Origin: Ruminococcus sp.
GTDB lineage: Bacteria > Bacillota > Clostridia > Oscillospirales > Ruminococcaceae
Length of the DNA stretch: 40,856 bases
Reading direction: 5' to 3'
NCBI GenBank assembly: GCA_017519145.1
Contig: JAFWTA010000032.1
Location: forward strand, 1-40,856
Both the position numbers and the translations under genes were made by a program. Shown in pieces: positions 24,252-31,762 of the stretch. Below the pieces are notes generated by a model that was not told where the DNA came from, made no database searches, and saw only the letters and a list, made by a program, of their open reading frames with translations. Position 1 is the stretch's first letter, and each line of letters begins with the position of its first letter.

Positions 24252-26004
24252 TTTCCTCACCTCCGTCTCTGGAAGCCATATGGGCCTTCCACATCTTCTC
24301 GTATACCGCGTGTTTTTCAAGGAGCTCATCATGTGTACCGCTCTCAGCCACAGCTCCGTCCCTGATGACGTAGATACGGTCTGCATCCTTGATGGTGGAG
24401 AGGCGGTGAGCGATGACGATAAGGGTCTTGCCCTTTACCAGCTTCGCCACGGACTCCTGTATGACCGCCTCATTCTCTGGGTCAGTATAGGCAGTTGCCT
24501 CGTCAAGGATGATAACGTCCGCGTTTTTCAGCATTGCCCTCGCAATGGCGATACGCTGACGCTCGCCTCCCGACAGGTGGCCGCCGGAGTTGCCGACTAT
24601 GGTGTCATAGCCGTTCTCCAGCCCCATTATGAACTCGTGACAGCCGCTCTGTCTTGCGGCATTCTCGACCTCCTCATCGGAAGCTGTTCCGTCTGTTCTG
24701 CCCATGCGGATATTGTCCCTTACGGACAGGTCAAAGAGGTAGTTGTCCTGCGATACATAGGCTATCCTGTCGGAGTAGTCCTCCAGAGGTATCTCCCTGA
24801 TATCTGTGCCGCCGAGAGAGATGCTTCCCGAGCCAACGTCCCACAGTCCCGCTATAAGCCTTGCGATAGTGGACTTGCCGCTTCCCGAGGGTCCTGCCAG
24901 TGCAATGAAATCCCCTGTTTTTATGTTCATGGATACTCCGTGGAGTATCTCCTTCTCGCCGTAGCCGAAGTGAACATCGTCAAGGACGATATCGCTGTTC
25001 TGCGGCACCTTTGTCAGTGTATCGGGGCGCTCCATCTCGGGAGCGTCGATTATCTGTCTCACCTCTCCTACGATGGTGCTCATCTGAGCGATATCGTCGG
25101 AGTAGGACATTACTCCTATTATGGGCTCGATAAGTCCCACGGTCATAACTATGACGGTGATGAAGTCCGCAGCGGTTATAGTGCCGTGGATAGCCATTAT
25201 TCCTCCGATAGGCAGAACAGCTACCATGGTTGCGGGCATTATGCTCATGGCAAAGGTCATGTACACACTGCACTTTCTCATCCAGTCAACAAAGCTTGCA
25301 GCACACTCCTTTGCAGCAGCGGCAAATTTAGCGTAGCTGCTCTCGGACTTTCCGAATACCTTTATGACCTCGATACCGTTTATGTACTCCATGGAAACAT
25401 CGTTCAGCGCCTTTGTGGCGTCCACGCAGCGCTTGTAGTTCTGCTCATAGCCGAACATCATGAGCATATAGCACAGCATTCCAAGCGGTACGGTTATAAG
25501 TGCTGCAAGACCCAGCTTCCAGCTGATGATGAACACATATATCATTACAACGACAGGTGCGCCTATGCCCGTGGTAAATTCCGGCAGAACATGGGCAAGG
25601 GTGGGCTCGATGCTGTCGATGCGCTCCACTATGATGTTTTTCAGCGAGCCCGAGGGCTGTGATATTACGTCGCCCAGCGGCATCTTTGCCAGCTTGTCCA
25701 GTGTCTTCTTTCGTATGACCGCAAGCACATGGAATGTGCCTACATGAGAGTTTTCCGTGGAAACGGCATGGAACAGGGCGTGTCCCAGCCACAGCAGAAG
25801 TATTATCACACAGTTGAGTATGTATGCTCCCTTGTCCGAGCTGCCGTCCAGCAGCATCCTCACTATCCTTGCTATGAAGTAATAAGGAGCTATGCCGCAC
25901 AGAGTACTAAGCGCCGCCAGCACAACACTGGCGATGAAGCGGTTTTTTCTGCTCCCCGACTGGCTCAGCAGCCAGCGGAATGAATGGTTTTTGTCCTTTC
26001 CCAT
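24244..26004 (-). CDS. ABC half-transporter (exporter fold), YbtP/IrtA-like partner
   Basis: 586 residues: membrane domain (about 15-310) and ATPase with Walker A (GPSGSGKST), Q-loop (YVSQDNYLF), signature (LSGGERQRIAIARAM), Walker B (VIILDEATAYTD) and H-loop (VIAHR). The A-loop and D-loop are normal, so both half-transporters look catalytically intact. AGGAGG precedes the ATG; the AraC gene ends two bases upstream. Forms a probable heterodimer with the following gene. Confidence 0.87.
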   Translation of the reverse strand: MGKDKNHSFRWLLSQSGSRKNRFIASVVLAALSTLCGIAPYYFIARIVRMLLDGSSDKGAYILNCVIILLLWLGHALFHAVSTENSHVGTFHVLAVIRKKTLDKLAKMPLGDVISQPSGSLKNIIVERIDSIEPTLAHVLPEFTTGIGAPVVVMIYVFIISWKLGLAALITVPLGMLCYMLMMFGYEQNYKRCVDATKALNDVSMEYINGIEVIKVFGKSESSYAKFAAAAKECAASFVDWMRKCSVYMTFAMSIMPATMVAVLPIGGIMAIHGTITAADFITVIVMTVGLIEPIIGVMSYSDDIAQMSTIVGEVRQIIDAPEMERPDTLTKVPQNSDIVLDDVHFGYGEKEILHGVSMNIKTGDFIALAGPSGSGKSTIARLIAGLWDVGSGSISLGGTDIREIPLEDYSDRIAYVSQDNYLFDLSVRDNIRMGRTDGTASDEEVENAARQSGCHEFIMGLENGYDTIVGNSGGHLSGGERQRIAIARAMLKNADVIILDEATAYTDPENEAVIQESVAKLVKGKTLIVIAHRLSTIKDADRIYVIRDGAVAESGTHDELLEKHAVYEKMWKAHMASRDGGEENV

Positions 26005-26005
26005 A

Positions 26006-26986
26006 TCATTCTCCTCCTTTTCTGTATTTTTGCGGAGTTACCCCCATTACTCCGCGGAACGCCGCCGAGAACTTCGAGGCGTTGTCGTAGCCCACGCTCT
26101 GGGCTATATCTGCAATATGACGCTCTCTGTCCGACAAGAGCAGGTCCGCGGCATACTGCATACGATAGGTTTTTATGAACTTGTAAACCGGACTGCCGTA
26201 CATTCCCTTGAAGCACCTTCTCATAGTGGCAGGCGGCAGTCCGCAGCTCTTTGCAAGCTGCTCTATGGTGTAATTCCTGTCGGGATGAGAGGTTATAAGG
26301 TCATGTATCTCCTTTACTCTCTCAGCCTGCGCCGCCGAGAAGTACTGCCTGTCGATGCTGAATTCATCGGGCGACAGTGCTTTCAGACAAACGAGCAGCT
26401 CTACGACCTTCAGCTTGAAGTAATCAAGCCCCAGTCTTTCATTTACGTTGTAAAGCTGCATGAAAATGCGGTTCAGTCCCTCATCATTCTGTATCAGACA
26501 CTCTCTGTCATCGGGACAGAATTTCTCAGAAAGCTTCCGCAGGTCGATGTCAAAGGTGGGAAGCTCCTTCTTCATGGCTATCTCGGCAAGGTCTGTCTGA
26601 AATCCCACGGTGATCCCGTGATAGTGGCAGAGCGGCATATGCACCATCCCCTTGTGGTGAACTCGCCTGTCTATCCTCACATCCCCCGGCTCCATGCAGT
26701 AGCGTATGCCGTGACCTGCTTCGTGCTCCATCCTGCCCTCACGGCAATGGTCAATGCAGAGCAGAGTATCCGCAGCCTGATAGTCAGAGGCGCAGAACTT
26801 CATATGAAAGTCATTGTACATGAGGTATACTCCCTGAAACACCTGATACAGCGTCATGAAGCCCTCTCCGTCACTGCCTGTCACCTTCAGCACACGGCAG
26901 TTCTCATCTGCCGCCACCTGAAAGACGTTGGAGCATTTGTAAAGTGTATTCAGGTTGTCAAGCATATAGTAAAGCGGTTTATCCAT
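26006..26986 (-). CDS. AraC-family transcriptional regulator
   Basis: 326 residues. The C-terminal double HTH (about 225-325) has the typical IHDLITSHPDRNYTIEQLAKSCGLPPATMRRCFKGMYG and YDNASKFSAAFRGVMGVTPQKYR patterns (given here in parts); the N-terminal ligand domain (1-200) is YbtA/PchR-like in outline, with Cys-rich and His-rich stretches. It is embedded in the transporter operon between the ECF and ABC genes, which suggests autoregulation by the imported ligand, as for the siderophore regulators YbtA and PchR. Ligand not identified. Confidence 0.88.
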   Translation of the reverse strand: MDKPLYYMLDNLNTLYKCSNVFQVAADENCRVLKVTGSDGEGFMTLYQVFQGVYLMYNDFHMKFCASDYQAADTLLCIDHCREGRMEHEAGHGIRYCMEPGDVRIDRRVHHKGMVHMPLCHYHGITVGFQTDLAEIAMKKELPTFDIDLRKLSEKFCPDDRECLIQNDEGLNRIFMQLYNVNERLGLDYFKLKVVELLVCLKALSPDEFSIDRQYFSAAQAERVKEIHDLITSHPDRNYTIEQLAKSCGLPPATMRRCFKGMYGSPVYKFIKTYRMQYAADLLLSDRERHIADIAQSVGYDNASKFSAAFRGVMGVTPQKYRKGGE

Positions 26987-26990
26987 ATCA

Positions 26991-28298
26991 TCACTCCAGT
27001 CGTATAATATCAGTACAGCAGGCTTCGATGAGCTCGCTGTCGTGGGTCACTACAAGTATAGTTCTCCCCTGCTCCCTGAGCTGTCGGAAAAGCTGTGCGG
27101 TCTGCTGCATATGCTCGTAGTCAAGACCGCTGGTGGGCTCGTCAAAGAGGAGTATATCCCTCCCGGAAGCCGCTGCACAGGCAATAGCCACACGCTGCTT
27201 CTGACCGCCGGAAAGGCTCATGGGATGACGGTCTGCATAGTCCTCAAGGTCAAGGCTGCGGAGTATCTCACGCGCTTTCTCCTCGTCCTCATCGGGCAGA
27301 CTAATGAGCACCTCCTCAAGGACGCTGTCCGTGAACAGCTGGTGGTCAACGTCCTGCATGACCATGAATATGCGCCGTGAACGCTTTGCGCTCCTGCACA
27401 TATGCCTGAGAAAGGTGGTCTTTCCTGCGCCGTTCCTGCCAACGACAGCCGTTATCTCATGGAGGGGTATCTCCGTGGGGAAGGTGAACTTCTTATGCGG
27501 TTTTACGCTGAATACCTCGCTGCGGCTGCATGACAGCTCTATGGTGACAGGGTCGGTATCGTGTATCGACCGAAGCCCGTACTCCGCCAGCTTCTCGTTA
27601 GTCATAGAGTCCATATCAGCCCTGCTCCAGTCCTCTGCTATGGAACCGTCACGGATAAGCAATGCCCTGTCAGCGATGTCCCACAGGTAGAAAAGGCGGT
27701 GCTCCGCGGCGATTATAGTCCTGCCCTCAGCCTTCCACAGCTTTATTATCTCTCTCAGCTGCATTGTTGAGGCATAGTCCAGATTGGCAGAGGGCTCGTC
27801 AAGGAGTATCAGCGGCGGCTGAGCTGTGTCCACCGAGGCGCAGGCTATCTTCTGCTTCTCGCCCCCCGACATGGCAAAAATGTTCCTGTCCATGAGGTCG
27901 GCTATACGGAAGCGCTCCACTGTCCTGTCAATGCGCGACAGTATCTCCTCCTCGGGAAGCCCCTGATTTTCGCAGCCGAACGCCAGCTCTCCCGTTGTAT
28001 CCACAGTGAAGAACTGCGCCCTCGGATTCTGGAAAACCGTTCCCTGCATGGCAGCAGTCTCGTAGAGCTCCATTTTCGGAACGGACCTGCCGTCAATGAG
28101 CACATCCCCCGAGAGCTCTCCCTCGAAGAAGTGGGGAACAAGACCGTTCAGCAGCCTTATCACCGTGGATTTTCCGCAGCCCGAGCCCCCTGTCAGCAGC
28201 AGGAACTGCCCGTCCGGGACAGTGAGGTCCATGTGCTTTATGCAGCCCTTTTCGGGAGCTGCCGCATAGCTGAAGCTTACGTCTTTCAGTTCCGTCAT
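26991..28298 (-). CDS. ECF transporter ATPase, fused EcfA1-EcfA2
   Basis: 435 residues with two complete ABC domains. First: Walker A GGSGCGKST, signature MSGGEKQKIACASV, Walker B LILLDEPSANLD. Second: Walker A GRNGAGKTT, signature LSGGQKQRVAIACA, Walker B ILLFDEPTSGLD. The fusion replaces separate EcfA1 and EcfA2. The ATG at 28298 overlaps the EcfT stop (ATGA) with GGAGG before it; longer frames run into ecfT. Together with the T and S genes it makes a dedicated (group I) ECF importer. Confidence 0.93.
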   Translation of the reverse strand: MTELKDVSFSYAAAPEKGCIKHMDLTVPDGQFLLLTGGSGCGKSTVIRLLNGLVPHFFEGELSGDVLIDGRSVPKMELYETAAMQGTVFQNPRAQFFTVDTTGELAFGCENQGLPEEEILSRIDRTVERFRIADLMDRNIFAMSGGEKQKIACASVDTAQPPLILLDEPSANLDYASTMQLREIIKLWKAEGRTIIAAEHRLFYLWDIADRALLIRDGSIAEDWSRADMDSMTNEKLAEYGLRSIHDTDPVTIELSCSRSEVFSVKPHKKFTFPTEIPLHEITAVVGRNGAGKTTFLRHMCRSAKRSRRIFMVMQDVDHQLFTDSVLEEVLISLPDEDEEKAREILRSLDLEDYADRHPMSLSGGQKQRVAIACAAASGRDILLFDEPTSGLDYEHMQQTAQLFRQLREQGRTILVVTHDSELIEACCTDIIRLE

Positions 28299-28978
28299 GT
28301 CACCGACCTCCATATTATCCACCCCAGTGCTGCCGCGCACAGCAGGAACATGACTATATCCGCAGCATGGAAGCCTATCCTGCATACATTGGTGCGCTTC
28401 ACAGGCGAGCCCAGTCCCCTTGTGAGCGCCGCCGCCGACAGCTCCTCGCCTATCTTCACGGAACAGGTCATCATGGGAACAAGGCGGTATTCCGCCATCT
28501 GCAAGACCTTGCTGCCGCCGAAGCGGATGTCCCTCATCTTCATTGCCTCACCGATAGCGGAGCACTCCTCCTTTACCGTGGGGAAAAATCTGAACATGAC
28601 CGCCATGGGGATAGTTATCTTCTGAGTAACGTGCATACGCTCCATTGCCGCCGTAAATTCGCTGACCTTTGTGCTGCTCATGACATAGTTTCCCATCATT
28701 ATGCTCGGCACGAACCTTGTGAGTATGCCGCTGCACATAAGCAGTATTATTGAGCAGCTGTGCCCTGCGGGAATGAACTCTGCCGCCAGCCCCAGTCCGA
28801 GCAGCAAACCGCCGATAACGGCTGTCCTGACCTTCTTCGCACTGAACAGCAGCAGAAACGGCAGCACCATGAATACAGTTTTGAAGGGCTCCGCGCTGCT
28901 TCCGCCCAGTCCGCCAAGAACTACGATCGCCTCCGCCAGAAGGAGCAGCAGCTTCGTTCTCGGGTCCAGCTTTATCAT
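28295..28978 (-). CDS. ECF transporter transmembrane component T
   Basis: 227 residues with several membrane helices (LLLLLAEAIVVLGGLGG, VFMVLPFLLLF, IILLMCSGILTRFVP) and the EcfT coupling motifs: an Ala-x-x-Arg-like segment at FGGSKVLQMAEYRLVPM and AAALTRGLGSP. The start ATG at 28978 overlaps the stop of the S gene. It couples the S-component to the fused ATPase. Confidence 0.9.
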   Translation of the reverse strand: MIKLDPRTKLLLLLAEAIVVLGGLGGSSAEPFKTVFMVLPFLLLFSAKKVRTAVIGGLLLGLGLAAEFIPAGHSCSIILLMCSGILTRFVPSIMMGNYVMSSTKVSEFTAAMERMHVTQKITIPMAVMFRFFPTVKEECSAIGEAMKMRDIRFGGSKVLQMAEYRLVPMMTCSVKIGEELSAAALTRGLGSPVKRTNVCRIGFHAADIVMFLLCAAALGWIIWRSVT

Positions 28979-29541
28979 ACTATGCCTGCCTTGGCAAAGT
29001 GCTTCTTCATCAGCGCCTTGCCGAGAAGTCCTCCGATGATGCCGCAAACGAATGCAGTCACAAGAAGTACGGGACACATCCACATGGGCATGAGCTTTGT
29101 GAGGGCGTCAATGTAGTCCTGACCGAAATCCTGACGGGTGGACCAGTACTTATCAGCCATGAAGAACAGCGGCAGGTAGTTGCCCCAGAGCCACATACTG
29201 AAAACTCCGTGGGTGAGGACTGCCTTTGAGGCGCTCCTGTACTGTCCGCTTTTGTAGATAAGCTCCGCACAGAGCCCTGTAACTGCGCTGACTATGACCG
29301 TGAAGAAGCCCATTCCCGTCAGTATCATCATGATGCCCATGATAATGCTCATAATGAGTATCATGCCGAACTTCTTTACCTTTGTCAGGAACAGCATGAA
29401 CGGTATTCCGCCGACTATGGGCACGAGCACTGCCAGCAGCGGCATGAATACGGGGATAAAGCCCAGCATTGCAAATACCATGACCACCACAAAGTATATG
29501 GCGGAAAAAATTCCTATGTTTATGAGATCCTTGCCTTTCAT
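28975..29541 (-). CDS. MptD/Trep_Strep-type ECF substrate-binding (S) component
   Basis: 188 residues, almost entirely membrane: about five to six helices (IGIFSAIYFVVVMVFAMLGF, MPLLAVLVPIVGGIPFMLFL, MILIMSIIMGIMMILTGMGF, WLWGNYLPLFFMADKYW, MWMCPVLLVTAFVCGIIGG). The family is the MptD-like S-components whose ligand is unknown; neighbours suggest a metal, metallophore or tetrapyrrole. GGAGG lies four bases before the ATG. First gene of a six-gene operon. Confidence 0.87.
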   Translation of the reverse strand: MKGKDLINIGIFSAIYFVVVMVFAMLGFIPVFMPLLAVLVPIVGGIPFMLFLTKVKKFGMILIMSIIMGIMMILTGMGFFTVIVSAVTGLCAELIYKSGQYRSASKAVLTHGVFSMWLWGNYLPLFFMADKYWSTRQDFGQDYIDALTKLMPMWMCPVLLVTAFVCGIIGGLLGKALMKKHFAKAGIV

Positions 29542-29554
29542 AAAACCTCCATCC

Positions 29555-29570
29555 GTTAGAATAATCTAAC
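29555..29570 (-). promoter_or_regulatory. GTTAGA-N4-TCTAAC dyad in the leader of the transporter operon
   Basis: A perfect 6-bp inverted repeat 14 bp before the S-component start. TTAG-N6-CTAA is also the skeleton of DtxR/IdeR-type iron boxes. A related GTTAGAT half-site with imperfect dyad lies at 30918-30929 between the flavodoxin and nitroreductase genes. A plausible -10 (TATACT) and -35 (TTGCGG) lie upstream around 29610-29640. Confidence 0.5.
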
Positions 29571-29698
29571 AACGCTTCATAATTTATGGCTGCCGCAGCA
29601 GCCGTAGTACAGTATATCACGGAGGAACTGCCCTCCGCAACTCCATTCTGTCATTTTCGCTCCGTTCTGAAAGTATATTTTGCTCCATAATGCAAAAA

Positions 29699-29728
29699 CC
29701 GCCGCTGACGGTATTCCGTAAGCGGCGG
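29699..29728 (-). terminator. Terminator of the membrane/flavodoxin fusion gene
   Basis: On the minus strand CCGCCGCT (29728-29721) and AGCGGCGG (29706-29699) form an extended hairpin with an inner ACGG/CCGT pair, followed by TTTTTGC. Confidence 0.75.
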
Positions 29729-29740
29729 CAAATGCCTTTG

Positions 29741-30847
29741 TTATCGGTTGATTCTTTTCAGCTCATCGGCAATGCTCTGCCTTGCTGTGGGGATGTCGTC
29801 GCAGTAGATGCTCATGACCTCGGTGACTTCCGCTCCCTTTGCCATATCCTGTATATCAGCTGTGCTCTTTGAGAAGCCGCTGCTGCCCTGCGTGGCAATG
29901 AGATAGATGTGCTTGCCGCTCAGGTCTGTGCCCTCAAGGAATGTGGCAACCGGCATGGGAACTGTTCCCCACCAGAGAGGATAGATGAGAATGATATCAT
30001 CATAGCCCGAAACGTCCACAGGAGCTATATCGGGACGGGCTTTGTCGCGGAGCTCCCTGCCTGCCGCCGACACTGTGTCTCCATAAGATGAGGGGTACTT
30101 CTTTCCTGTCACGGTTATCGCCTCCATCCGGCAGTCCAGAGCGTCACATACCATCTCCGCAGCGAGATAGTTGCTGCCAGTGAGCTCGTCGTCGCAGAGC
30201 ATGAGAGATGCTCCCGAAACTGCGTCAACGTCCTCCTCGAAGTCGGTGTTGCCCACTCTTGTGAAGTACACCACAAGGGGCTTGCTGCCGCTCCACTCCA
30301 CCTTCTCGCCCTCAACAGCCTGCCGGCGGTCAACGCTGACAGTCCTGAAGTGCCTGTTCATATAGGGCACAAGAGCCAGTCCGACGGCTATGGAAGCTGC
30401 TGCACCTGCGGCTATGAGAAAGGCTGCGGTCTTCTTTTTCTTCGTGCGGATATATCCGTGCATACCGCCGTGTACTACTGCCAGTGTGAGCACGGCTGTT
30501 GCCAGATAGCGGTGGATATCGCTGCTGCCCAAAAATCTGAACCACTGAAACAGCAGCCTTGATACTCCCATGCTGCTGACCATGAGAGCTATTATGCACA
30601 GGAAAAGCAGCACTGTAACTATATCGGAAAAGCGCCTTGCCGCGGATTTTTTACCGCCCTTCCACATCCCTGCGATGGCCTTGCGCTTTATTACAATATG
30701 AACTATGAGGCACAGGAAAAAGCCTATCCCCAGCCATTCATGCAGGGTGTTCCCCGTAAAGACATACAGCATCTGCACCAGCAGTATCAGGTACATGAGA
30801 ACGTCTGCGGCAATGCCTGCTTTTTTTGTAAAGCTCCTCTTATCCAT
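29741..30847 (-). CDS. Membrane heme-b-type (DUF4405-like) / flavodoxin fusion protein
   Basis: 368 residues. Residues 1-165 contain about five helices with His36, His50, His112, His126 and His130 near the membrane faces, the pattern of bis-His heme-b domains. Residues 190-365 are a flavodoxin-like domain: phosphate loop VYFTRVGNTD, then IILIYPLWWGTVPMPVATFL for the FMN site. The fusion implies electron transfer across or at the membrane from a flavin to heme (or the reverse), a quinone or an external acceptor. Perfect sigma-A promoter at 30869-30897. Its neighbours are the transporter operon and a divergent nitroreductase. Confidence 0.75.
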   Translation of the reverse strand: MDKRSFTKKAGIAADVLMYLILLVQMLYVFTGNTLHEWLGIGFFLCLIVHIVIKRKAIAGMWKGGKKSAARRFSDIVTVLLFLCIIALMVSSMGVSRLLFQWFRFLGSSDIHRYLATAVLTLAVVHGGMHGYIRTKKKKTAAFLIAAGAAASIAVGLALVPYMNRHFRTVSVDRRQAVEGEKVEWSGSKPLVVYFTRVGNTDFEEDVDAVSGASLMLCDDELTGSNYLAAEMVCDALDCRMEAITVTGKKYPSSYGDTVSAAGRELRDKARPDIAPVDVSGYDDIILIYPLWWGTVPMPVATFLEGTDLSGKHIYLIATQGSSGFSKSTADIQDMAKGAEVTEVMSIYCDDIPTARQSIADELKRINR

Positions 30848-30868
30848 ACTTTCACTCCTTTTTATCCA

Positions 30869-30897
30869 ATTATATCAGCAACGGCAGCAGCTGTCAA
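30869..30897 (-). promoter_or_regulatory. Consensus sigma-A promoter of the flavodoxin fusion gene
   Basis: Minus strand TTGACA (30897-30892), 17 bp, TATAAT (30874-30869): both hexamers are full consensus. The GTTAGATCCAAC element lies about 20 bp upstream of the -35. Confidence 0.85.
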
Positions 30898-30917
30898 GAA
30901 AACTCCCGAAACATCGA

Positions 30918-30929
30918 GTTGGATCTAAC
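30918..30929. promoter_or_regulatory. GTTGGATCTAAC imperfect palindrome in a divergent promoter region
   Basis: Lies between the flavodoxin promoter and the nitroreductase promoter; its minus-strand reading GTTAGATCCAAC shares GTTAGAT with the dyad at 29555-29570. Candidate shared operator for an unidentified metal or redox regulator. Confidence 0.35.
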
Positions 30930-30949
30930 AAAAAAATCACATTTTCATC

Positions 30950-30978
30950 TTGCATTATAAGCAAAAATGTGCTAAAAT
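30950..30978 (+). promoter_or_regulatory. Sigma-A promoter of the nitroreductase gene
   Basis: TTGCAT (30950-30955), 17 bp, TAAAAT (30973-30978), about 40 bp before the start codon. Confidence 0.7.
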
Positions 30979-31016
30979 TAGAAAAAATGCAGTTTTTTGC
31001 AGAAAAGAGGGATCCT

Positions 31017-31679
31017 ATGAACATCAAGGAAGCAATAAGCTCACGACACAGCGTAAGACAGTTCCTTAACAAGCCTATCTCTCAGGAACACAGAGACCGG
31101 CTGGCGGAACTCATAAACTCATGCTGTGAGGAGAGCGGACTCAGGTTACAGATAATCTACGACGAGCCCATGTGCTTCAACACCTTTCTGGCGCATTACG
31201 GCAAATTCACCAACGTTACAAACTACATTGCATTAGTAGGCAAGAAGTCCCTTGAGAATCTCGATGAGCTCTGCGGCTATTACGGACAGAAGATAGTCCT
31301 CGCCGCACAGCAGATGGGTCTCAACACCTGCTGGGTGGCAGGCACCTACGGAAAGCGCAAGCAGCAGGCTGAGGTAGCTTCCGATGAAAAGCTGGTCTGC
31401 GTTATCGCCATCGGCTACGGCGCCAACGAGGGCACCAAGCACCGTTCAAAGCCCGTCGAGAAGCTATGCGACGTTCCCCGCGACGATATGCCCCAGTGGT
31501 TCAGGACGGGACTCATTGCAGCCATGATGGCTCCCACGGCTCTCAATGAGCAGAAGTTCTTCGTGACTCTCGACGGTGACGAACCCGTTATCACCACCAA
31601 GAGCGGCATGATGACCAAGATAGATCTGGGCATCGTAAAGTACAATTTTGAAGCGGCTTCGGGTCACAAGTGCAGATAA
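31017..31679 (+). CDS. Nitroreductase-family flavoprotein
   Basis: 220 residues. The FMN-binding start SSRHSVRQFLNKPIS, the central AAQQMGLNTCWVAGTYGKR and the ending helix DLGIVKYNFEAASG mark the nitroreductase fold. It is a cytoplasmic NAD(P)H:FMN oxidoreductase with unknown physiological acceptor. AGAGGG before the ATG at 31017 sets the start; a longer frame to 30705 runs through the divergent promoter region and is not coding. The promoter is divergent from the flavodoxin fusion gene. Confidence 0.88.
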   Translation: MNIKEAISSRHSVRQFLNKPISQEHRDRLAELINSCCEESGLRLQIIYDEPMCFNTFLAHYGKFTNVTNYIALVGKKSLENLDELCGYYGQKIVLAAQQMGLNTCWVAGTYGKRKQQAEVASDEKLVCVIAIGYGANEGTKHRSKPVEKLCDVPRDDMPQWFRTGLIAAMMAPTALNEQKFFVTLDGDEPVITTKSGMMTKIDLGIVKYNFEAASGHKCR

Positions 31680-31710
31680 GCTGCCGTATTTTCTGTTCAA
31701 AGGCATGATA

Positions 31711-31752
31711 AAGCCCCTGAGTGATATCTCATCGCTCAGGGGCTTGCGTGTT
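31711..31752. terminator. Bidirectional terminator between nitroreductase and bilin-reductase-like genes
   Basis: AAGCCCCTGAG (31711-31721) pairs perfectly with CTCAGGGGCTT (31735-31745) and T-rich sequence follows. Confidence 0.85.
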
Positions 31753-31762
31753 TATTTACGGT

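Noticed and set aside
24214-25662. 482-codon frame opposite the ABC transporter genes
   Set aside because: Entirely antisense to two ABC half-transporters with all motifs intact; composition (Tyr/His/Cys rich) is typical of an antisense shadow.
25892-27007. 371-codon plus-strand frame opposite the AraC gene
   Set aside because: Antisense shadow of a clear AraC-family gene; no ribosome-binding site.
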